From Spongilla lacustris (taxonomy: Eukaryota; Porifera; Demospongiae; Spongillida; Spongillidae): a stretch of 64,000 nucleotides of DNA. The notes below the pieces were generated by a model. The model ran no database searches. It saw nothing but the letters and a program-made list of their open reading frames with translations, and was not told where the DNA came from. Both the position numbers and the translations under genes were made by a program. The stretch spans positions 3,823,147 to 3,887,146 of the forward strand of contig OX442429.1 in NCBI GenBank assembly GCA_949361645.1, in the 5' to 3' direction. Position 1 is the stretch's first letter; each line of letters opens with the position of its first letter. Below, one piece after another: positions 36,502-50,566 of this stretch.

Positions 36502-39500
36502 TATATGTAATTAGATTTACTAAGTAGTAATGGTTTAATTATTAATAGTCGTTATTATGATTTTAATGATGCTACATGTATTGTGAATATCTCACTTTAG
36601 AAATAACACTAATGGTTTAACATGGTTTATCATAAACCATTCAATGGTAAATTAAATCTAATACACTCAGACATACCATCTATATGTAGTTAGGTTTATT
36701 ACGTAGTAATGGTTTAATTATTGATAGTCGTTATTGTGATTTTAATGATACTACATGTATTGTGAATATCTCAGTTTAGAAATAACACTAATGGTTTAAC
36801 ATGGTTTATCATAAACCATTCAATGGTAAATTAAATCTAATACACTCAGACATACCATCTATATGTAATTAGATTTACTAAGTAGTAATGGTTTAATTAT
36901 TAATAGTCGTTATTATGATTTTAATGATACTACATGTATTGTGAATATCTCAGTGAAGAAATAACACTAATGGTTTAACATGGTTTATCATAAACCATTC
37001 AATGGTAAATTAAATCTAATACACTCAGACATACCATCTATATGTAATTAGATTTACTAAGTAGTAATGGTTTAATTAGTTACAGTCGTTATAATGATTT
37101 TAATGATTCTACATGTATTGTGAATATCTCAGTTTAGAAACAATACTTATGGTTTAACATGGTTTATCATAAACCAATCAATGGTAAATTAAATCTACTA
37201 CACTCAGACAAACCATCTATATGTAATTAGATTTACTAAGTAGTAATGGTTTAATTATTAATAGTCGTTATTATGATTTTAATGATACTACATGTATTGT
37301 GAATATCTCAGTTTAGAAACAACATTTATGGTTTAACATGGTTTATCATAAACCATTCAAAGGTACATTAAATCTAATACACTCAGACATACCATCTATA
37401 TGTAGATAGATTTACTAACTAGTAATGGTTTAATTTGTTACAGTCGTTATTATGATTTTAATGATACTACATGTATTGTGAATATCTCAGTGAAGAAATA
37501 ACACTAATGGTTTAACATGGTTTATCATAAACCAATCAATGGTTAATTAAATCTAATTCACTCAGACATACCAACTATATATAAATTGATTTACTAAGTA
37601 GTAATGGTTTAATATTAATAGTCGTTATTATGATTTTAATGATACTACATGTATTGTGAATATCTCAGTGAAGAAATAACACTATTGGTTTAACATGGTT
37701 TATCATAAACCATTCAATGGTAAATTAAATCTAATACACTCAGACATACCATCTATATGTAATTAGATTTACTAAGTAGTAATGGTTTAATTAGTTACAG
37801 TCGTTATAATGATTTTAATGATACTACATGTATTGTGAATATCTCAGTTTAGAAACAATACTTATGGTTTAAAATGGTTTATCATAAACCAATCAATGGT
37901 AAATTAAATCTAATACACTCAGACATACCATCTATATGTAATTAGATTTACTAAGTAGTAATGGTTTAATTATTAATAGTCGTTATTATGATTTTAATGA
38001 TACTACATGTATTGTGAATATCTCACTTTAGAAATAACACTAATGGTTTAACATGGTTTATCATAAACCATTCAAAGGTACATTAAATCTAATACACTCA
38101 GACATACCATCTATATGTAGATAGATTTACTAGCTAGTAATGGTTTAATTAGTTACAGTCGTTATTATGATTTTAATGATACTACATGTATTGTGAATAT
38201 CTCAGTTTAGAAACAATACTTATGGTTTAACATGGTTTATCATAAACCAATCAATGGTAAATTAAATCTAATACACTCAGACATACCATCTATATGTAAT
38301 TAGATTTACTAAGTAGTAATGGTTTAATTATTAATAGTCGTTATTATGATTTTAATGATACTACATGTATTGTGAATATCTCAGTTTAGAAACATTTATG
38401 GTTTAACATGGTTTATCATAAACCATTCAAAGGTACATTAAATCTAATACACTCAGACATACCAACTATATGTAAGTAGATTTACTAAGTAGTTATTGGT
38501 TATTTATTAAAAGTTGTTATTATGATTTTAATGATACTACATGTATTGTGAATATCTCAGTGTAGAAATAGCACTAATGGTTTAACAAGGTTTATCATAA
38601 ACCATTCAATGGTAAATTAAATCTAATACACTCAGACATACCATCTATATGTAGATAGATTTACTAACTAGTAATGGTTTAATTTGTTACAGTCGTTATT
38701 ATGATTTTAATGATACTACATGTATTGTGAATATCTCAGTGAAGAAATAACACTAATGGTTTAACATGGTTTATCATAAACCAATCAATGGTTAATTAAA
38801 TCTAATTTACTCAGACATACAAACTTTATGTAAATAGATTTACTAAGTAGTTATGGTTTAATTGTTAAAAGTTGTTATTATGATTTTAATGATACTACAT
38901 GTATTGTGAATATCTCAGTGTAGAAATAGCACTAATCGTTTAACAAGGTTTATCACAAACCATTCAATGGTAAATTAAATCTAATACACTCAGACATACC
39001 ATCTATATGTAAATAGATTTACTAAGTAGTTATGGTTTAATTGTTAATATTCGTTATTATGATTTTAATGATACTACATGTATTGTGAATATCTCAGTCT
39101 AGAAATAACACTAATGGTTTAACATGGTTTATCATAAACCATTCAATGGTAAATTAAATCTAATACACTCAGACATACCATCTATATGTAGATAGATTTA
39201 TTAAGTAGTAATGGTTTAATTATTAATAGTCGTTATTGTGATTTTAATGATACTACATGTATTGTGAATATCTCAGTTTAGAAACAACACTTATGGTTTA
39301 ACATGGTTTATGATAAACCATTCAAAGGTACATTAAATCTAATACACTCAGACAAACCACATATATGTAAATAGATTTAGTAACTAGTAATGGTTTAATT
39401 ATTGATAGTCGTTATTATGATTTTAATGATACTACACGTACTGTGAATATCTCAGAGTAGAAATAACACTAATGGTTTAACAAGGTTTATCATAAACAAT

Positions 39501-41316
39501 TCAATGGTAAATTAAATCTAATACACTCAGACATACCATCTATATGTAATTAGATTTACTAAGTAGTAATGGTTTAATTATTGATAGTCGTTATTATGAT
39601 TTTAATGATGCTACATGTATTGTGAATATCTCACTTTAGAAATAACACTAATGGTTTAACATGGTTTATCATAAACCATTCAATGGTAAATTAAATCTAA
39701 TACACTCAGACATACCATCTATATGTAATTAGATTTACTAAGTAGTAATGGTTTAATTATTAATAGTCGTTATTATGATTTTAATGATACTACATGTATT
39801 GTGAATATCTCAGTGAAGAAATAACACTAATGGTTTAACATGGTTTATCATAAACCATTCAATGGTAAATTAAATCTAATACACTCAGACATACCATCTA
39901 TATGTAATTAGATTTACTAAGTAGTAATGGTTTAATTATTAATAGTCGTTATTATGATTTTAATGATACTACATGTATTGTGAATATCTCAGTTTAGAAA
40001 CAACATTTATGGTTTAACATGGTTTATCATAAACCATTCAAAGGTACATTAAATCTAATACACTCAGACATACCATCTATATGTAGATAGATTTACTAAC
40101 TAGTAATGGTTTAATTTGTTACAGTCGTTATTATGATTTTAATGATACTACATGTATTGTGAATATCTCAGTGAAGAAATAACACTAATGGTTTAACATG
40201 GTTTATCATAAACCAATCAATGGTAAATTAAATCTAATTCACTCAGACATACCAACTATATATAAATTGATTTACTAAGTAGTAATGGTTTAATATTAAT
40301 AGTCGTTATTATGATTTTAATGATACTGCATGTATTGTGAATATCTCAGTGAAGAAATAACACTAATGGTTTAACATAAACCATTCAATGGTAAATTAAA
40401 TCTAATACACTCAGACATACCATCTATATGTAGATAGATTTACTAACTAGTAATGGTTAAATTTGTTACAGTCGTTATTATGATTTTAATGATACGACAT
40501 GTATTGTGAATATCTCAGTGAAGAAATAACACTAATGGTTTAACATGGTTTATCATAAACCATTCAATGGTAAATTAAATCAAATACACTCAGACATACC
40601 ATCTATATATAGATTGATTTACTAAGTAGTAATGGTTTAATATTAATAGTCGTTATTATGATTTTAATGATACTACATGTATTGTGAATATCTAAGTTTA
40701 GAAACAACACATTGTTTAACATGGTTTATCATAAACCATTCAATGGTAAATTAAATCTAATACACTCAGACATACCACATACATGTAAATAGATTTACTA
40801 AGTAGTAATGGTTTAATTATTAATAGTCGTTATTATGATTTTAATGATACTACACGTACTGTGAATATCTCAGTGTAGAAATAACACTAATGGTTTAACA
40901 AGGTTTATCATAAACCATTCAATGGTAAATTAAATCTAATACACTCAGACATACCACCTATATGTAGATAGATTTATTAAGTAGTAATGGTTTAATTATT
41001 AATAGTCGTTATTGTGATTTTAATGATACTACATGTATTGTGAATATCTCAGTTTAGAAACAACACTTATGGTTTAACATGGTTTATGATAAACCATTCA
41101 AAGGTACATTAAATCTAATACACTCAGACATACCACATATATGTAAATAGATTTAGTAACTAGTAATGGTTTAATTATTAATAGTCGTTATTATGATTTT
41201 AATGATACTACACGTACTGTGAATATCTCAGAGTAGAAATAACACTAATGGTTTAACAAAGTTTATCATAAATAATTCAATGGTAAATTAAATCTAATAC
41301 ACTCAGACATACCACC
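36502..41316. repeat. Higher-order unit 2, second copy
   Basis: 4815 bp, as in unit 2. It carries ACTATTGGTTTAACATGG (37,683 region), TTTAAAATGG (37,870 region), AATTTACTCAGACATACAAAC (38,804 region), the ATTGATAG plus GATGCTAC monomer (39,545) and the GGTTAAATTTG/ACGACATG monomer (GGTT at 40455). It is indistinguishable from 5159-9973 at the sites compared. Confidence 0.88.
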
Positions 41317-44300
41317 TATATGTAATTAGATTTACTAAGTAGTAATGGTTTAATTATTAATAGTCGTTATTATGATTTTAATGATGCTACATGTATTGTG
41401 AATATCTCACTTTAGAAATAACACTAATGGTTTAACATGGTTTATCATAAACCATTCAATGGTAAATTAAATCTAATACACTCAGACATACCATCTATAT
41501 GTAGTTAGGTTTATTACGTAGTAATGGTTTAATTATTGATAGTCGTTATTGTGATTTTAATGATACTACATGTATTGTGAATATCTCAGTTTAGAAATAA
41601 CACTAATGGTTTAACATGGTTTATCATAAACCATTCAATGGTAAATTAAATCTAATACACTCAGACATACCATCTATATGTAATTAGATTTACTAAGTAG
41701 TAATGGTTTAATTATTAATAGTCGTTATTATGATTTTAATGATACTACATGTATTGTGAATATCTCAGTGAAGAAATAACACTAATGGTTTAACATGGTT
41801 TATCATAAACCATTCAATGGTAAATTAAATCTAATACACTCAGACATACCATCTATATGTAATTAGATTTACTAAGTAGTAATGGTTTAATTAGTTACAG
41901 TCGTTATAATGATTTTAATGATACTACATGTATTGTGAATATCTCAGTTTAGAAACAATACTTATGGTTTAACATGGTTTATCATAAACCAATCAATGGT
42001 AAATTAAATCTACTACACTCAGACATACCATCTATATGTAATTAGATTTACTAAGTAGTAATGGTTTAATTATTAATAGTCGTTATTATGATTTTAATGA
42101 TACTACATGTATTGTGAATATCTCAGTTTAGTAACAACATTTATGGTTTAACATGGTTTATCATAAACCATTCAAAGGTACATTAAATCTAATACACTCA
42201 GACATACCATCTATATGTAGATAGATTTACTAACTAGTAATGGTTTAATTTGTTACAGTCGTTATTATGATTTTAATGATACTACATGTATTGTGAATAT
42301 CTCAGTGAAGAAATAACACTAATGGTTTAACATGGTTTATCATAAACCAATCAATGGTTAATTAAATCTAATTCACTCAGACATACCAACTATATATAAA
42401 TTGATTTACTAAGTAGTAATGGTTTAATATTAATAGTCGTTATTATGATTTTAATGATACTGCATGTATTGTGAATATCTCAGTGAAGAAATAACACTAA
42501 TGGTTTAACATAAACCATTCAATGGTAAATTAAATCTAATACACTCAGACATACCATCTATATGTAGTTAGATTTATTACGTAGTAATGGTTTAATTATT
42601 GATAGTCGTTATTGTGATTTTAATGATACTACATGTATTGTGAATATCTCAGTTTAGAAATAACACTAATGGTTTAACATGGTTTATCATAAACCATTCA
42701 ATGGTAAATTAAATCTAATACACTCAGACATACCATCTATATGTAATTAGATTTACTAAGTAGTAATGGTTTAATTATTAATAGTCGTTATTATGATTTT
42801 AATGATACTACATGTATTGTGAATATCTCAGTTTAGAAACAATACTTATGGTTTAACATGGTTTATCATAAACCAATCAATGGTAAATTAAATCTAATAC
42901 ACTCAGACATACCATCTATATGTAATTAGATTTACTAAGTAGTAATGGTTTAATTATTAATAGTCGTTATTATGATTTTAATGATACTACATGTATTGTG
43001 AATATCTCAGTTTAGAAACATTTATGGTTTAACATGGTTTATCATAAACCATTCAAAGGTACATTAAATCTAATACACTCAGACATACCATCTATATGTA
43101 GATAGATTTACTAGCTAGTAATGGTTTAATTAGTTACAGTCGTTATAATGATTTTAATGATACTACATGTATTGTGAATATCTCAGTTTAGAAACAATAC
43201 TTATGGTTTAACATGGTTTATCATAAACCAATCAATGGTAAATTAAATCTAATACACTCAGACATACCATCTATATGTAATTAGATTTACTAAGTAGTAA
43301 TGGTTTAATTATTAATAGTCGTTATTATGATTTTAATGATACTACATGTATTGTGAATATCTCAGTTTAGAAACATTTATGGTTTAACATGGTTTATCAT
43401 AAACCATTCAAAGGTACATTAAATCTAATACACTCAGACATACCAACTATATGTAAGTAGATTTACTAAGTAGTTATTGGTTATTTATTAAAAGTTGTTA
43501 TTATGATTTTAATGATACTACATGTATTGTGAATATCTCAGTGTAGAAATAGCACTAATGGTTTAACAAGGTTTATCATAAACCATTCAATGGTAAATTA
43601 AATCTAATACACTCAGACATACCATCTATACGTAATTAGATTTAATAAGTAGTAATGGTTTAATTATTAATAGTCGTTATTATGATTTTAATGATACTAC
43701 ATGTATTTTGAATATCTCACTTTAGAAATAACACTATTGGTTTTACATGGTTTATCATAAACCATTCAATGGTAAATTAAATCTAATACACTCAGACATA
43801 CCATCTATATGTAGTTAGATTTACTAAGTAGTAATGGTTTAATACGTTTCAGTCGTTATAATGATTTTAATGATACTAATTGTATTGTGAATATCTCAGT
43901 TTAGAAACAATACTTATGGTTTAACATGGTTTATCATAAACTATTCAATGGTAAATTAAATCTAATACACTCAGACATACCACCTATATGTAGATAGATT
44001 TACTAACTAGTAATGGTTTAATTAGTTACAGTCGTTATTATGATTGTAATGATACTACATGTATTGTGAATATCTCAGTTTAGAAACAACATTTATGGTT
44101 TAACATGGTTTATCATAAACCATTCAAAGGTACATAAAATCTAATACACTCAGACATACAAACTTTATGTAAATAGATTTACTAAGTAGTTATTGGGTAT
44201 TTATTAGAAGTTGTTATTATGATTTTAATGATACTACATGTATTGTGAATATCTCAGTGTAGAAATAGCACTAATCGTTTAACAAGGTTTATCACAAACC

Positions 44301-44874
44301 ATTCAATGGTAAATTAAATCTAATACACTCAGACATACCATCTATATGTAAATAGATTTACTAAGTAGTTATGGTTTAATTGTTAATATTCGTTATTATG
44401 ATTTTAATGATACTACATGTATTGTGAATATCTCAGTCTAGAAATAACACTAATGGTTTAACATGGTTTATCATAAACCATTCAATGGTAAATTAAATCT
44501 AATACACTCAGACATACCATCTATATGTAGATAGATTTATTAAGTAGTAATGGTTTAATTATTAATAGTCGTTATTGTGATTTTAATGATACTACATGTA
44601 TTGTGAATATCTCAGTTTAGAAACACTTATGGTTTAACATGGTTTATGATAAACCATTCAAAGGTACATTAAATCTAATACACAGACAAACCACATATAT
44701 GTAAATAGATTTAGTAACTAGTAATGGTTTAATTATTAATAGTCGTTATTATGATTTTAATGATACTACACGTACTGTGAATATCTCAGAGTAGAAATAA
44801 CACTAATGGTTTAACAAGGTTTATCATAAACAATTCAATGGTAAATTAAATCTAATACACTCAGACATACCATC
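41317..44874. repeat. Higher-order unit 3, second copy
   Basis: 3558 bp with all private marks of unit 3: GTTTAGTAACAAC (42,126 region), TATTTTGAATATC (43,703 region), AATACGTTTCAG (43,843 region), GATACTAATTG and CACAGACAAACC (44,681 region). Part of this unit's tail recurs, more diverged, at 58,748-59,816 at an offset of 14,942. Confidence 0.88.
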
Positions 44875-47800
44875 TATATGTAATTAGATTTACTAAGTAG
44901 TAATGGTTTAATTATTAATAGTCGTTATTATGATTTTAATGATGCTACATGTATTGTGAATATCTCACTTTAGAAATAACACTAATGGTTTAACATGGTT
45001 TATCATAAACCATTCAATGGTAAATTAAATCTAATACACTCAGACATACCATCTATATGTAGTTAGGTTTATTACGTAGTAATGGTTTAATTATTGATAG
45101 TCGTTATTGTGATTTTAATGATACTACATGTATTGTGAATATCTCAGTTTAGAAATAACACTAATGGTTTAACATGGTTTATCATAAACCATTCAATGGT
45201 AAATTAAATCTAATACACTCAGACATACCATCTATATGTAATTAGATTTACTAAGTAGTAATGGTTTAATTATTAATAGTCGTTATTATGATTTTAATGA
45301 TACTACATGTATTGTGAATATCTCAGTGAAGAAATAACACTAATGGTTTAACATGGTTTATCATAAACCATTCGATGGTAAATTAAATCTAATACACTCA
45401 GACATACCATCTATATGTAATTAGATTTACTAAGTAGTAATGGTTTAATTATTAATAGTCGTTATTATGATTTTAATGATACTACATGTATTGTGAATAT
45501 CTCAGTTTAGAAACAACATTTATGGTTTAACATGGTTTATCATAAACCATTCAAAGGTACATTAAATCTAATACACTCAGACATACCATCTATATGTAGA
45601 TAGATTTACTAACTAGTAATGGTTTAATTTGTTACAGTCGTTATTATGATTTTAATGATACTACATGTATTGTGAATATCTCAGTGAAGAAATAACACTA
45701 ATGGTTTAACATGGTTTATCATAAACCAATCAATGGTAAATTAAATCTAATTCACTCAGACATACCAACTATATATAAATTGATTTACTAAGTAGTAATG
45801 GTTTAATATTAATAGTCGTTATTATGATTTTAATGATACTGCATGTATTGTGAATATCTCAGTGAAGAAATAACACTAATGGTTTAACATAAACCATTCA
45901 ATGGTAAATTAAATCTAATACACTCAGACATACCATCTATATGTAGATAGATTTACTAACTAGTAATGGTTTAATTTGTTACAGTCGTTATTATGATTTT
46001 AATGATACTACATGTATTGTGAATATCTCAGTGAAGAAATAACACTAATGGTTTAACATGGTTTATCATAAACCAATCAATGGTAAATTAAATCTAATTC
46101 ACTCAGACATACCATCTATATATAGATTGATTTACTAAGTAGTAATGGTTTAATATTAATAGTCGTTATTATGATTTTAATGATACTACATGTATTGTGA
46201 ATATCTAAGTTTAGAAACAACACTTATTGTTTAACATGGTTTATCATAAACCATTCAATGGTAAATTAAATCTAATACACTCAGACATACCACATACATG
46301 TAAATAGATTTACTAAGTAGTAATGGTTTAATTATTAATAGTCGTTATTATGATTTTAATGATACTACACGTACTGTGAATATCTCAGTGTAGAAATAAC
46401 ACTAATGGTTTAACAAGGTTTATAATAAACAATTCAATGGTCAATTAAATCTAATACACTCAGACATACCATCTATATGTAGATAGATTTATTAAGTAGT
46501 AATGATTTAATTATTAATAGTCGTTATTGTGATTTTAATGATACTACATGTATTGTGAATATCTCAGTTTAGAAACATTTATGGTTTAACATGGTTTATC
46601 ATAAACCATTCAAAGGTACATAAAATCTAATACACTCAGACATACCAACTATATGTAAATAGATTTACTAAGTAGTTATTGGTTATTTATTAAAAGTTGT
46701 TAATTTCATTTTAATGATACTGCATGTATTGTGAATATCTCAGTGTAGAAATAGCACTAATGGTTTAACAAGGTTTATCATAAACCATTCAATGGTAAAT
46801 TAAATCTAATACACTCAGACATACCATCTATATGTAATTAGATTTACTAACTAGTAATGGTTTAATTATTAATAGTCGTTATTATGATTTTAATGATACT
46901 ACATGTATTGTGAATATCTCAGTTTAGAAACAACACATGGTTTAACATGATTTATCATAAACCATTCAATGGTAAATTAAATCTAATACACTCAGACATA
47001 CCATCTATATGTAATTAGATTTACTAAGTAGTAATGGTTTAATTATTAATAGTTGTTATTATGATTTTAATGATACTACATGTATTGTGAACATCTCAGT
47101 TTAGAAACATTTATGGTTTAACATGGTTTATCATAAACCATTCAAAGGTACTTAAATCTAATACACTCAGACATACCATCTATATGTAGATAGATTTACT
47201 AACTAGTAATGGTTTAATTAGTTACAGTCGTTATTATGATTTTAATGAAACGACATGTATTGTGAATATCTCAGTTTAGAAACAATACTTATGGTTTAAC
47301 ATGGTTTATCATAAACCAATCAATGGTAAATTAAATCTAATACACTCAGACATACCATCTATATGTAATTAGATTTACTAAGTAGTAATGGTTTAATTAT
47401 TAATAGTCGTTATTATGATTTTAATGATACTACATGTATTGTGAATATCTCAGTTTAGAAACAACATTTATGGTTTAACATGGTTTATCATAAACCATTC
47501 AAAGGTACATTAAATCTAATACACTCAGACATACCAACTATATGTAAGTAGATTTACTAAGTAGTTATTGGTTATTTATTAAAAGTTGTTATTATGATTT
47601 TAATGATACTACATGTATTGTGAATATCTCAGTGTAGAAATAGCACTAATGGTTTAACAAGGTTTATCATAAACCATTCAATGGTAAATTAAATCTAATA
47701 CACTCAGACATACCATCAATATGTAGATAGATTTATTAAGTAGTAATGGTTTAATTAATAATAGTCGTTATTGTGATTTTAATGATACTACATGTATTGT

Positions 47801-49040
47801 GAATATCTCAGTTTAGAAACAACACTTATGGTTTAACATGGTTTATGATAAACCATTCAAAGGTACATTAAATCTAATACACTCAGACATACCACATATA
47901 TGTAAATAGATTTAGTAACTAGTAATGGTTTAATTATTAATAGTCGTTATTATGATTTTAATGATACTACACGTACTGTGAATATCTCAGAGTAGAAATA
48001 ACACTAATGGTTTAACAAGGTTTATCATAAACAATTCAATGGTAAATTAAATCTAATACACTCAGACATACCATCTATATGTAATTAGATTTACTAAGTA
48101 GTAATGGTTTAATTATTAATAGTCGTTATTATGATTTTAATGATGCTACATGTATTGTGAATATCTCACTTTAGAAATAACACTAATGATTTAACATGGT
48201 TGATCAAAAACCATTCAATGGTAAATTAAATCTAATACACTCAGACATACCATCTATACGTAATTAAATTTACTAAGTAGTAATGGTTTAATTATTAATA
48301 GTCGTTATTATGATTTTAATGATACTACATGTATTGTGAATATCTCACTTTAGAAATAACACTAATGGTTTAACATAAACCATTCAATGATAAATTAAAT
48401 CTAATACACTCAGACATACCATCTATATGTAGTTAGATTTACTAAGTAGTAATGGTTTAATAAGTTTCAGTCGTTATAATGATTTTAATGATACTACATG
48501 TATTGTGAATATCTCAGTTTAGAAACAATACTTATGGTTTAACATGGTTTATCATAAACTATTCAATGGTAAATTAAATCTAATACACTCAGACATACCA
48601 CCTATATGTAGATAGATTTACTAACTAGTAATGGTTTAATTAGTTACAGTCGTTATTATGATTGTAATGATACTACATGTATTGTGAATATCTCAGTTTA
48701 GAAACAACATTTATGGTTTAACATGGTTTATCATAAACCATTCAAAGGTACATAAAATCTAATACACTCAGACATACCAACTTTATGTAAATAGATTTAC
48801 TAAGTAGTTATTGGGTATTTATTAGAAGTTGTTATTATGATTTTAATGATACTACATGTATTGTGAATATCTCAGTGTAGAAATAGCACTAATCGTTTAA
48901 CAAGGTTTATCACAAACCATTCAATGGTAAATTAAATCTAATACACTCAGACATACCATCTATATGTAAATAGATTTACTAAGTAGTTATGGTTTAATTG
49001 TTAATATTCGTTATTATGATTTTAATGATACTACATGTAT
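44875..49040. repeat. Higher-order unit 4, second copy, with internal deletion
   Basis: Follows unit 4 at offset 31,343 to about 47,248, then at 31,346 to the TTATTGG monomer at 47539, then at 30,630 from 47718. Four monomers equivalent to 16372-17087 are missing. Its last recognisable unit-4 sequence is ATTGTTAATATTCG at about 48,997-49,010; the rest of that monomer belongs to another type. Confidence 0.85.
47360..47717. repeat. Junction of four-monomer deletion in unit 4 copy 2
   Basis: Two monomers bridge the site where 716 bp equivalent to 16372-17087 are absent. The first (47360) has AACAACATTT where unit 4 at 16017 has AACATTT. The second (47539) keeps AAAAGTTG as in 16193, not AATAGTTG as in 16908, and is followed directly by ATCAATATGTAGATAG (47718), equivalent to 17088. 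A single exchange between the two similar TTATTGG monomers explains the loss but not the AACAACATTT; a second event or conversion is needed for that. Confidence 0.75.
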
Positions 49041-49139
49041 TGTGAATATCTCAGTTTAGAAACAATACTTATGGTTTAACATGGTTTATCATAAACCAAT
49101 CAATGGTAAATTAAATCTAATACACTCAGACATACCATC
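48961..49139. repeat. Hybrid monomer ending super-unit copy 2
   Basis: The 5' part (AAATAG, TAGTTATGG, ATTGTTAATATTCG) is the GTCTAG type of unit 4 (18331). The 3' part (CAGTTTAGAAACAATAC, CCAATC) is the GTTACAG type. The exchange lies in the shared core, about 49,011-49,053. Register is preserved. Confidence 0.8.
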
Positions 49140-50389
49140 TATATGTAATTAGATTTACTAAGTAGTAATGGTTTAATTATTAATAGTCGTTATTATGATT
49201 TTAATGATACTACATGTATTGTGAATATCTCAGGTTAGAAACATTTATGGTTTAACTTGGTTTATCATAAACCATTCAAAGGTACATTAAATCTAATACA
49301 CTCAGACATACCATCTATATGTAGATAGATTTACTAGCTAGTAATGGTTTAATTAGTTACAGTCGTTATTATGATTTTAATGATACTACATGTATTGTGA
49401 ATATCTCAGTTTAGAAACAATACTTATGGTTTAACATGGTTTATCATAAACCAATCAATGGTAAATTAAATCTAATACACTCAGACATACCATCTATATG
49501 TAATTAGATTTACTAAGTAGTAATGGCTTAATTATTAATAGTCGTTATTATGATTTTAATGATACTACATGTATTGTGAATATCTCAGTTTAGAAACAAC
49601 ATTTATGGTTTAACATGGTTTATCATAAACCATTCAATGGTACATTAAATCTATTACACTCAGACATACCATCTTTATGTAGATAGATTTACTAACTAGT
49701 AATGGTTTAATTTGTTACAGTCGTTATTATGATTTTAATGATACTACATGTATTGTGAATATCTCAGTGAAGAAATAACACTAATGGTTTAACATGGTTT
49801 ATCATAAACCAATCAATGGTAAATTAAATCTAATACACTCAGACATACCATCTATATGTAATTAGATTTACTAAGTAGTAGTGGTTTAATTATTAATAGT
49901 CGTTATTGTGATTTTAATGATACTACATGTATTGTGAATATCTCAGTTTAGAAACAACACTTATTGTTTAACATGGTTTATCATAAACCATTCAATGGTA
50001 AATTAAATCTAATACACTCAGACATACCACATACATGTAAATAGATTTACTAAGTAGTAATGGTTTAATTATTAATAGTCGTTATTATGATTTTAATGAT
50101 ACTACACGTACTGTGAATATCTCAGTGTAGAAATAACACTAATGGTTTAACAAGGTTTATCATAAACAATTCAATGGTCAATTAAATCTAATACACTCAG
50201 ACATACCATCTATATGTAGATAGATTTATTAAGTAGTAATGATTTAATTATTAATAGTCGTTATTGTGATTTTAATGATACTACATGTATTGTGAATATC
50301 TCAGTTTAGAAACAACACTTATGGTTTAACATGGTTTATCATAAACCATTCAATGGTAAATTAAATCTAATACACTCAGACATACCATC

Positions 50390-50566
50390 TATATGTAATT
50401 AGTTTTATTAAGTAGTAATGGTTTAATTCCTAATGGTCGTTATTGTGATTTTAATGATACTACATGTATTGTGAATATCTCAGTTTTGAAACAACACATT
50501 GTTTAACATGGTTTATCATAAGACATTCAATGGTAAATTAAATCTAATACACTCAGACATACCACC
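50390..50566. repeat. TAATTCCTAATGGTCG / GTTTTG monomer
   Basis: AATTAGTTTTATTAAG, TTTAATTCCTAATGGTCG, CAGTTTTGAAACAACACATTG and CATAAGACATTC. It recurs at the 11,728 offset near 62,118. The GTTTTG half alone also occurs in the 8-monomer unit (54572, 55993, 58484), there attached to a GTAACTATG 5' half. AAGACATTC breaks both dyads. Confidence 0.8.

Larger units (their letters stand above)
31344..49040. repeat. 31,343-bp super-unit, copy 2 (incomplete, rearranged end)
   Basis: Repeats units 1, 2, 3 and most of 4. I saw no difference from copy 1 at any compared marker until 47,249-47,251, where GAAACGAC replaces GATACTAC. From there it accumulates changes: a 3-bp gain in the monomer at 47360, loss of four monomers (716 bp) after the monomer at 47539, AATTAATAATAG near 47,757 and CAATGATAAATT near 48,388. 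Collinearity ends inside the monomer at 48961. Units 5-7 are absent on this side and replaced by more diverged repeats. The contrast between a clean first 15.9 kb and a changed tail suggests a recent duplication or conversion tract ending near 47.25 kb, or an assembly seam. Confidence 0.88.
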
